From Desulfocapsaceae bacterium (GTDB lineage Bacteria > Desulfobacterota > Desulfobulbia > Desulfobulbales > Desulfocapsaceae): a stretch of DNA of 5,327 nt. Both the position numbers and the translations under genes were made by a program. The notes under the pieces are model-generated. The model was given only the letters and a program-made list of their open reading frames with translations, did no database searches and had not been told where the DNA came from. The DNA lies in contig JAOZLO010000226.1 in NCBI GenBank assembly GCA_029934775.1, positions 1 to 5,327 on the forward strand. The letters are read 5' to 3'. Positions 1 through 5,327 of the stretch are shown here, in pieces (position 1 is the stretch's first letter; each line of letters starts with the position of its first letter).

Positions 1-612
1 CGCCGCAGCAGCTGATAATCCAGCAGTTGCCCATGCGAGTCCAAATACTTTCGGTACGGAGATACCAACAGACATGGCGCCAAACTGGTCGTCTGATACT
101 GCCCTCATGGATATTCCAACGGTAGATTTTTTGAAAAACCAGGAAAACCCGCCAATTAAGAGGAAGGTTATTATGACCCCAAGAAGCTGTGTCCAGGAGA
201 TTGAAACACCACCAAGAGTCAGTGGAGCCTGGGGAAGAAATTGAGGGAAAGAGTAATTTTCAGTGCCAAAAGGTGTAAGATAAATCAATCCATCAATAAT
301 CGATCCCAAGCCGATTGTGACCATAATGACCGAGATTATGGGCTCACCTATAAGACGTCGCAAGAAAATTCTTTCAACACTCATGGCAAGAAAAAAAGTG
401 ATGAGCATGCTTGCAAGAAAAGAGAAGAAAATTGGTAGTCCGACCGTTACAGTTAAAAAATAAGTGATAAAAGCACCGGCGGCAATAATCTGCCCATGGG
501 CAAAGTTTGCCACTCGACTTGATTTATAGACCAGTACAAGGCCCAGAGCAGCCAATGCATAGATTGACCCAACCACTACACCGCTGACCACGATTTGAAA
601 AAAATAACTCAT
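1..612 (-). CDS. livH: LivH-type branched-chain amino acid (HAAT family) ABC transporter permease, C-terminus outside window
   Basis: Inner-membrane permease subunit of a Liv/HAAT-type ABC importer; with a LivM partner it would form the membrane channel powered by LivG/LivF. I translated this frame by hand: 204 residues are open from the ATG at 612 to base 1. The protein is very hydrophobic, with a first membrane segment at about residues 5-29, others near 41-58, 60-78, 92-112 and 139-160, and one entering at the cut end. Family hallmarks are NFAHGQ at 36-41 and the cytoplasmic coupling-loop-like stretch MRAVSDD...A..VGI at about 169-184. Family members are usually about 290-310 residues, so roughly 90-100 are missing beyond the window. 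The start is supported by GGAAGGA at 618-624, five bases upstream. It lies 161 bases downstream of ligase 1 in the same direction. Substrate cannot be read from the permease; the adjacent ligases argue for a carboxylic acid, but amino acids remain possible. Confidence 0.92.
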   Translation of the reverse strand, partial: MSYFFQIVVSGVVVGSIYALAALGLVLVYKSSRVANFAHGQIIAAGAFITYFLTVTVGLPIFFSFLASMLITFFLAMSVERIFLRRLIGEPIISVIMVTIGLGSIIDGLIYLTPFGTENYSFPQFLPQAPLTLGGVSISWTQLLGVIITFLLIGGFSWFFKKSTVGISMRAVSDDQFGAMSVGISVPKVFGLAWATAGLSAAAA

Positions 613-660
613 CAGAATCCTTCCATTTTAGAGTGGTTCTTTTAAAACCTGATTTGTCAT

Positions 661-785
661 ATGGGTTCATAAAAAATTCCATATCCGAGGCGCGTAAATT
701 TTCTATTATTTTGGCGTACTTTAGTACGTCGTAATGATAGAAAATTTATAGCAACGAAGTAGCTGGAGGATTTTTACGAATCCAT
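661..785. repeat. long imperfect palindrome (REP/MITE-like), overlapping the 3' end of ligase 1
   Basis: A 125-base imperfect inverted repeat. The outer arms are 661-680 and 768-785: the right arm, read against the reverse complement of the left, shares GGA, a T-run and an ATGAACCCAT/ACGAATCCAT block (8 of 10). The inner arms are 696-719 and 724-747, 20 of 24 complementary, around a TTTA loop. The middle parts (about 681-695 and 748-767) pair poorly. The structure is seen directly. Calling it a dispersed REP or MITE-like element is inference, since only one copy is in the window and I see no clear target-site duplication. There is no transposase. It is not a classic terminator, because the stem is AT-rich and no U-run follows on the minus-strand transcript. 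It could still affect mRNA processing or the ratio of ligase to permease. Confidence 0.65.
696..747. other. strong hairpin core of the palindrome
   Basis: Two 24-base arms, 696-719 and 724-747, flank the loop TTTA; the pair 695/748 can extend the stem by one. The four imperfections, read as plus-strand RNA, are three G-U wobbles (714/729, 712/731, 707/736) and one U-U mismatch (711/730). Read as the minus-strand operon transcript they become A-C or A-A mismatches, so the fold would be more stable in plus-sense RNA. Its position between a ligase stop codon and the livH start makes an mRNA stability or processing role plausible but unproven. Confidence 0.6.
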
Positions 786-2699
786 CACTGTATAGAAATT
801 AATACTTGCCTCAACCGTAGTTGACTGTCCGTCCTGATATTGAATAGAGGCCTCAATATTTTTTTTGTCAACTGATTCGTCATAAAGTGCTTCGTACAGA
901 TTCTGGTATCTTTCCTGTACAAACTTACGACGAATTTTTCCGGTTTTTGTCAACTCTCCATCATCTACATCAAGCAGCTTGTAAAGCAGTGCAAAACGCT
1001 TAATTTTGAAATGAACTTTTTCTGCCCGTGAATTAACATCAAGAACCTGCTCCATCATGAGCTCAGCTACCTCAATTTTGCCTGAGAGATCCATGTAGGT
1101 AGTATAGGAAATACCCCTGTCTTCAGCCCATTTACCGACAACAACAGGATCAATGTTGATCAGACATGAAACAAAATCTTCCTCGTTTCCGAAAATAATT
1201 GCCTCTTTTATATACGGGCTGAATTTAAGAGAATTTTCCAGAAACATAGGTGAAAACATTTCCCCTTTCTTGCTGTGCATTACATCAGAAAGACGGTCGA
1301 TGACCACAAGATGGCCGTGTTCATCTATAAATCCAGCGTCTCCGGAATGAAGCCAGCCACCTTCGAGAGCCTCTTCGGTTTTTTCAGGTAGATCGTAATA
1401 TCCTGGAGAAACAGAGGCTGACCTTGACAGGATCTCTCCGTCTTCTGCAATTTTACACTCGGTACCGGGCAATGGTTTTCCAACCGTTTCCGGTCTGACG
1501 TCTCCATCACGATGCATGTATGCAATGCCGGTTATTTCGGTCTGACCGTAAATTTGTTTTAAGTTGACACCGATTGCCTGATAAAAGGTAAAGAGTTCCG
1601 GTCCAAGAGCTGCACCACCAGTGTAGGCACGCCTCAAACGCATAAGACCAATCTGATTGATAAGGGGGCGGATTATAAGTTGTGTACCCAGCCATGATTT
1701 GAATTTTAATCCTGACGGCATGACTTTACCGGTCATCCTGTAGTTCGCTGCTTCGAGACCTATTTTTATGAAATAATTATAAAAAAGTTTATTCAACCAG
1801 TAGGACTGGTCTATTTTTAACCAAATCTCAGAGCGGATGGTTTCATAAATCCTGGGAGCACCGAACATGAAATGAGGCCCGATCTCTTTCAGATCCGACA
1901 TTGCTGTCTCAACAGATTCCGGGAAGTTGATGGTGATCCCGGTTGCCATGGCAACTCCAAATGAGTTCATCTGCTCACCTATCCAGGCAAAGGGCAGAAA
2001 GGAGACATATTCGTCTGTGGGTTCCAGGGGATCGACCTCGGTGATTCTTACTCCCATGTTGATATAATTCCTATGGGTCATCATTGTACCCTTAGGAAGT
2101 CCTGTCGTGCCTGATGTCAGGCACAGGTGACAGACATCGTCCGGTTTTCCCTGATCCACAAGAGTTTCAAAAAGGGACGGATTTTTTTCATGCTCTTCTT
2201 CACCAAGTTTGTAAAGATCTGTTATGTTGATGAACCAGTCATCCGACATATAGTCTCTCATCCCTCTTGGATCTTCAAAAATGACCTTTTTAACATTAGG
2301 GATCTGGTCTCGCACCTCAAGAACCTTGTCTACCTGCTCCTGATTGTCGCAAAATACAGCACTGACTTTGAGATATTGTATTATCTGGGCTATTTCAGCC
2401 GGCATACTGGTCTGATAAATGCCCGCAGAAATGGCACCGAGGCAGTGGCCGCCAATGGCTACAAACAACAGTTCAGGAATATTATCACTGATGATGGCAA
2501 TAGTGTCATCCTTGCCAAGACCGATTTTTTCCAGGCCCAGGGCTGTCTTTCTGACATAATCGTAGTAATCTTGCCAGCTGTAGGTGTTCCATATTCCAAG
2601 GTCTTTTTCTCTTAACGCCGGGCGTTTGGGTGTGCTGTTGACCCGCCATCGAAGCAATTGGGGGATAGAGTATTCCAGCAGGTGGTCATTTGTACTCAT
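774..2699 (-). CDS. AMP-binding long-chain-type acyl-CoA ligase with canonical motifs (ligase 1)
   Basis: Cytoplasmic, possibly membrane-associated adenylate-forming enzyme predicted to convert a carboxylic acid, ATP and CoA to acyl-CoA, AMP and PPi. At 641 residues it has the size of the long-chain acyl-CoA synthetase group (COG1022-like) rather than the roughly 500-550 residue short and medium-chain group. Motifs in order: phosphate-binding loop TSGTTGLPKG at 195-204; YGQTE at 384-388; HSGD with the ATP-ribose aspartate at 454; hinge region from DR at 468-469; A10-type TKTGKIRR at 584-591 with the expected catalytic lysine at 588. An insert at about 291-355, rich in aromatic and hydrophobic residues, is typical of the long-chain group. 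The start follows the livG stop by three bases with a good ribosome site. The last codons (ATG GAT TCG TAA) lie inside the palindrome at 661-785, so the extreme C-terminus may have been altered by it. I recall ligases of this type lying between livG and livH in many proteobacteria. Exact substrate unknown. Confidence 0.93.
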   Translation of the reverse strand: MSTNDHLLEYSIPQLLRWRVNSTPKRPALREKDLGIWNTYSWQDYYDYVRKTALGLEKIGLGKDDTIAIISDNIPELLFVAIGGHCLGAISAGIYQTSMPAEIAQIIQYLKVSAVFCDNQEQVDKVLEVRDQIPNVKKVIFEDPRGMRDYMSDDWFINITDLYKLGEEEHEKNPSLFETLVDQGKPDDVCHLCLTSGTTGLPKGTMMTHRNYINMGVRITEVDPLEPTDEYVSFLPFAWIGEQMNSFGVAMATGITINFPESVETAMSDLKEIGPHFMFGAPRIYETIRSEIWLKIDQSYWLNKLFYNYFIKIGLEAANYRMTGKVMPSGLKFKSWLGTQLIIRPLINQIGLMRLRRAYTGGAALGPELFTFYQAIGVNLKQIYGQTEITGIAYMHRDGDVRPETVGKPLPGTECKIAEDGEILSRSASVSPGYYDLPEKTEEALEGGWLHSGDAGFIDEHGHLVVIDRLSDVMHSKKGEMFSPMFLENSLKFSPYIKEAIIFGNEEDFVSCLINIDPVVVGKWAEDRGISYTTYMDLSGKIEVAELMMEQVLDVNSRAEKVHFKIKRFALLYKLLDVDDGELTKTGKIRRKFVQERYQNLYEALYDESVDKKNIEASIQYQDGQSTTVEASINFYTVMDS

Positions 2700-2702
2700 C
2701 GA

Positions 2703-3464
2703 TTAATCCTCTCCAATATAGGCTTCAATTACTTTGGGATTTTTGGCAACTTCCTCCGGGCTACCGAAACCGATGACCTCACCAAAATCGAGAACATAGA
2801 TTTGATCGGAAATGTCCATCACAACACCTAGATCATGTTCTACAAGCACCACAGTAATATTGCGTTCTTTCTGGATATCCATGACAAATCGGACAATATC
2901 CTCTTTTTCTTCCTGATTCATTCCTGCCATGGGTTCATCTAGAAGCAGGATATCGGGTGCCAGAGTCAAGGCTCGGGCCACCTCTACTTTTTTCTGGACA
3001 CCGTAGCTTAAGTTGCCCACAAGGCTTTTGCGGTGGGGTTCCAGCTCCATGAAATCAATGATGCTCTCGACATATGCCCTGTTCTCAGCTTCAACTCTGG
3101 ACGCTTTCCCGAAAAAGATAACTGCATGCAGAAAGCTGTATTTTAAATTCTGGTGACGGGCCAAAAGCAGATTGTCCAAAACTGAAAGACCTGAAAAAAG
3201 TTCCAAGTTCTGAAATGCTCTGGCAATACCCATACTCGAGACCTGATGGGGAGACGCATGGGTCAGTTTTTTCTCCTTGTAGGAAATATCACCACTGGTT
3301 GGGTGATAAAATCCGGATATGCAATTGAGTATACTGGTTTTGCCCGCACCATTGGGGCCAATGATTGATGTGATCAGGCCCGGTTCAATTTTCATGTTTA
3401 CTTTGGAGAGTGCTTTTAGGCCACCAAAAGAGAGGGTAACGTCTGAAATATCTAAGTATGCCAT
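2703..3464 (-). CDS. livG: LivG-type ABC transporter ATP-binding protein
   Basis: ATPase subunit of the Liv/HAAT importer, acting on the cytoplasmic face of the LivH/LivM channel. The 253 residues match normal LivG length (about 255). Visible motifs: Walker A GPNGAGKT at 36-43; Q-loop glutamine at 85 in RAFQN; ABC signature LSYGVQ at 152-157; Walker B ILLLDEP at 172-178 with catalytic glutamate 177; D-loop AGMN at 180-183; switch histidine 210 in VEHD. The ending VIEAYIGED is characteristic of LivG and helps separate it from LivF, which is usually about 235 residues. All catalytic residues are present. It begins 12 bases after the stop of ligase 2 with only a weak ribosome site (GAG about 11 bases upstream), suggesting coupling to upstream translation. 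Its own last codons hold the ribosome site for ligase 1. Confidence 0.95.
   Translation of the reverse strand: MAYLDISDVTLSFGGLKALSKVNMKIEPGLITSIIGPNGAGKTSILNCISGFYHPTSGDISYKEKKLTHASPHQVSSMGIARAFQNLELFSGLSVLDNLLLARHQNLKYSFLHAVIFFGKASRVEAENRAYVESIIDFMELEPHRKSLVGNLSYGVQKKVEVARALTLAPDILLLDEPMAGMNQEEKEDIVRFVMDIQKERNITVVLVEHDLGVVMDISDQIYVLDFGEVIGFGSPEEVAKNPKVIEAYIGED
2708..2714 (-). promoter_or_regulatory. ribosome binding site of ligase 1, embedded in the livG 3' end
   Basis: On the minus strand GGAGAGG lies eight bases before the ATG at 2699-2697. The same bases encode the final Gly-Glu-Asp of LivG, just before its TAA at 2705-2703. This supports the ligase 1 start and suggests that the two proteins are translationally coupled. 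Confidence 0.75.
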
Positions 3465-3476
3465 AATACTGGTTTC

Positions 3477-4979
3477 TCAACTATATTCTGCTTTTATCTT
3501 AACCCGGTCAATTGCTCCATCGTCTGCTTTGGGCAATTCATCTATGAACTCAACATATCGAGGTTTTTTATACCCCGCAATGAGTGATCCACAAAATTTG
3601 ATCAGATCCTCTTTGGTCAGGCTGCTATCGGGAATCAGCGAACAGATCGCTTTTACGCCTTCACCAAATTTGGGGTCAGGGACTCCGAAGACACAGACTT
3701 CTCTGATTGCATCATGCTTAAGGATCGTTTTTTCTACTTCTGCCGGGAACACGTTTTCTCCGCCAGGTTTGATGAGTTCTTTTTCAGCTTTTCGGCCTTT
3801 AAAAAACAGGTATCCATCAGCATCAATCATGCCTAGATCTCCTGTGTGGTGCCAGCCGTTCCTGAAGGTATGATCATTCAATTCATCAGCATTCCAGTAT
3901 CCCTGGAAAACCAGAGGTCCCCTGACAACAATTTCACCGGTTTCACCGGCAGGCAGCAGGTTGCCAAGATCATCTGAAATTTTGATAGTGGCAAGAGGGG
4001 AGATAACACCTGCTGAACCGGATTTTGTAAAGTATTCGCTGAAAGTAATCAGGCCCGATGTTTCAGTTTGTCCGTACATGGTCCAGAAAGTGGAATCTGT
4101 ACAACCCTGCCATTTTTTTACAGTATCCGGCATGTCAAGCCCGGCAACTATTTCGAGGCTTGACAGGTCAAAACTTCCTTCCTCAGCAGCATCTAGGAGG
4201 TTTGTCAGTATAGGAGGAAAGGAGCCAAAAAAATTGACCTTTTGTTCCTGAATAAGTTCCAGAGTTTTTTGAGGATCAAATTTCTCTATTATTATATTTT
4301 TGCCACCTGCCTGAAGTGTACTCAGTCCCAGGTTGACTCCCATAATGTGAAACAGTGGCAGAATATTGAGATAAGTTTTGCTTTCATCAAGGCCGTATGC
4401 GTGGATAATTTGCTGGTTTGCCAAAATGATATTTTCCTGTCCAAGAACTGCCCCCCGGGGCTTGCCCAGCATAGCTGCTGTGTGGATGATGACAAAAGGG
4501 TCAGTGGGACGGCATGGTGCTGGAGTTTCCAGAAGAGTGCTGGTATACAGATCTGAAAAATGTGTATCTTCTCCATCTACAACAAAACAGTGGTTGAGGT
4601 ACGAAAATGTTTTTTCAAGTGTTTTAGCCTGTTTTGCCATTTCTTTGTCGCAAATTATCAGAGAAGGTGTCGTGTCTTCTATGATGTAAGAAACTTCAGT
4701 CGGACTTAATCGTCTATTAATGAGTACAAGGGTAAGGTTGAGCGCTGATGCTGCACCAAACAGGTGGAAGAAGACAGGATGATTTTTGCAGAGAACGGCA
4801 ATCCTGCTGCCGGCAGGGAGGTCCAGATTTTTGAGGCCATTTGCAAATTTGGTGGTCTGCAGAAAGAGATCGGAATATGTGATCTCTTCAGTCCCACATT
4901 GGATGGCGCAGGAATCACCTTGATAGAGGGAATTTTTTTCATAAAGGTCAAAAAAAGTCAGACTATGAAGGTTGCTCAT
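3477..4979 (-). CDS. AMP-binding acyl-CoA ligase-like protein with non-canonical catalytic motifs (ligase 2)
   Basis: Member of the ANL adenylate-forming superfamily, 500 residues, the size of medium-chain or aromatic acyl-CoA ligases. I chose the internal ATG at 4979 because AAGGAGT stands eight bases upstream and the protein then begins like its family; the frame is open to an ATG at 5051, which would add 24 atypical residues. Core parts present: ILPLFHIMG at 206-214, YGQTE at 302-306, HHTGD with aspartate 381, GRK at 395-397 and the hinge stretch LIKPGGENVFPAEVE at 402-416. Two usually key sites differ: the phosphate-binding loop reads TAAMLGKPRG at 167-176 in place of TSGTTGxPKG, and the A10 site reads DGAIDR at 487-492 with alanine 489 where GKIxR normally places lysine. 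The rest is intact and in frame, so this is not an obvious pseudogene. It may be a divergent subfamily, a ligase with altered catalysis, or a partner of ligase 1. It is the first gene of the visible cluster. Confidence 0.9.
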   Translation of the reverse strand: MSNLHSLTFFDLYEKNSLYQGDSCAIQCGTEEITYSDLFLQTTKFANGLKNLDLPAGSRIAVLCKNHPVFFHLFGAASALNLTLVLINRRLSPTEVSYIIEDTTPSLIICDKEMAKQAKTLEKTFSYLNHCFVVDGEDTHFSDLYTSTLLETPAPCRPTDPFVIIHTAAMLGKPRGAVLGQENIILANQQIIHAYGLDESKTYLNILPLFHIMGVNLGLSTLQAGGKNIIIEKFDPQKTLELIQEQKVNFFGSFPPILTNLLDAAEEGSFDLSSLEIVAGLDMPDTVKKWQGCTDSTFWTMYGQTETSGLITFSEYFTKSGSAGVISPLATIKISDDLGNLLPAGETGEIVVRGPLVFQGYWNADELNDHTFRNGWHHTGDLGMIDADGYLFFKGRKAEKELIKPGGENVFPAEVEKTILKHDAIREVCVFGVPDPKFGEGVKAICSLIPDSSLTKEDLIKFCGSLIAGYKKPRYVEFIDELPKADDGAIDRVKIKAEYS

Positions 4980-4987
4980 ACAATACG

Positions 4988-4994
4988 ACTCCTT
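4988..4994 (-). promoter_or_regulatory. ribosome binding site deciding the ligase 2 start
   Basis: AAGGAGT on the minus strand, eight bases before the ATG at 4979-4977, is the best ribosome site in the window. It favours this start over the in-frame ATG at 5051, whose extension (hydrophobic and aromatic, with FFF at about residues 11-13) has no counterpart I recognise in the family. Confidence 0.8.
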
Positions 4995-5045
4995 GAAAAA
5001 GGGGGATAAACGGAAAAAGAAAACAGCCTGTTCGAACTCAGATGC

Positions 5046-5235
5046 CAACAATCCTATCTTAAATCGGAATCGTAAGCAATACTTATTTAAGCTTTTTGTT
5101 GTACTACTTTTGATGAACTGGATTTAGCTGTATATCCTTCCTGTGTGCTTTATTTATGTAATATTTTATCTGGTTACTGCTTTGGCATGGCAGAAAAACT
5201 ATTGCAGGAGATGTGAAAAAAAGATAGGTTTGTTG
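5046..5235. repeat. pair of 15-base inverted repeats bounding about 160 bases
   Basis: The arm at 5046-5060, reverse-complemented, reads AAGATAGGATTGTTG; the arm at 5221-5235 reads AAGATAGGTTTGTTG, a 14 of 15 match. The 190-base segment between the outer ends carries no gene. It resembles a small non-autonomous element or a relic, but I see no target-site duplication, and a match of this length could arise by chance in AT-rich DNA. Confidence 0.35.
5051..5079 (-). promoter_or_regulatory. tentative sigma-70-type promoter for the cluster
   Basis: On the minus strand TTGCTT (5079-5074) is followed after 17 bases by TAGGAT (5056-5051), giving 3 of 6 and 4 of 6 matches to the consensus with ideal spacing. 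Transcription would begin near 5044, leaving about 65 bases of leader before ligase 2. The match is weak; a TAAAAT at 5168-5163 is an alternative -10 box but has no good -35 partner. The operon may also begin further upstream. Confidence 0.25.
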
Positions 5236-5327
5236 AGTTTTGAGCTGATAAAAGCTGGGAGCCTGTCCGAGAATGCCATTCCGTCCAAACTCTTCGTTAT
5301 TTATAAAAAATAATACTCGTAATATCA

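Larger units (their letters stand above)
4980..5327. other. upstream region with no supported gene
   Basis: These 348 bases lie upstream of the cluster. I read them on both strands and found only short open stretches: a 42-codon plus-strand stretch with no good start, ending at a TGA near 5215, and about 25 codons on the minus strand from an ATG near 5278. Neither has a convincing ribosome site or family resemblance. The region is AT-rich, as expected for a promoter or leader. It contains the inverted repeat and the tentative promoter listed separately. No RNA gene was recognised. Confidence 0.6.

Noticed and set aside
635..649. Short palindrome-like GGTTCTTTTAAAACC upstream of livH
   Set aside because: A two-base asymmetry interrupts the symmetry and it is too short and AT-rich to call an operator.
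2127..2615. 162-codon open frame on the plus strand
   Set aside because: It lies wholly antisense to ligase 1, whose motifs and length are complete; the translated product shows no recognisable domain and no ribosome site was evident.
3319..3873. 184-codon open frame on the plus strand
   Set aside because: It is antisense to the start of livG and the end of ligase 2, both secure genes, and shows no family resemblance.
4980..5051. N-terminal extension of ligase 2 to the ATG at 5051
   Set aside because: The internal ATG at 4979 has an excellent ribosome site, and the extra 24 residues do not look like the start of this family.
5183..5206. TGGCA...TTGCA resembling a sigma-54 promoter on the plus strand
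   Set aside because: There are 13 or more bases between the GG and GC dinucleotides instead of the required 10, and no plus-strand gene follows.
5090..5218. 42-codon plus-strand open stretch
   Set aside because: There is no ATG until nine codons before the stop, no ribosome site, and no recognisable product.

Overview
The window is one minus-strand gene cluster. In transcription order (right to left) it contains an AMP-binding acyl-CoA ligase-like protein (4979-3477), a LivG-type ABC ATPase (3464-2703), a second, full-length long-chain-type acyl-CoA ligase (2699-774), and the first 204 residues of a LivH-type inner-membrane permease (612-1, running off the window). The first three genes are separated by only 12 and 3 bases, so they almost certainly share a transcript. 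No competing genes are supported on the plus strand. The moderate GC content, the protein style and the pairing of HAAT/Liv transporter genes with acyl-CoA ligases suggest a Gram-negative degrader of carboxylic acids. A sulfate-reducing Desulfobacterota (Desulfobacterales-like) host is my best guess, but this is inference from memory, not a database result.

Layout: 1-612 livH (partial); 613-773 a gene-free gap holding most of a long imperfect palindrome (661-785) that also runs into the 3' end of the neighbouring ligase gene; 774-2699 ligase 1; 2703-3464 livG; 3477-4979 ligase 2; 4980-5327 upstream region with no supported gene, a possible weak promoter and a pair of 15-base inverted repeats about 160 bases apart.

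Working model (inference): the Liv-type transporter imports a carboxylic acid, perhaps a fatty, dicarboxylic or aromatic acid rather than an amino acid, and the ligases activate it to a CoA thioester on entry. LivM, LivF and the periplasmic binding protein are expected downstream, beyond base 1.

The most interesting points are: ligase 2 has lost the usual phosphate-binding-loop residues and the usual A10 catalytic lysine while keeping its other core motifs; it sits in the same operon as a ligase with canonical motifs at those sites; and the long palindrome supplies the stop codon and last codons of ligase 1.
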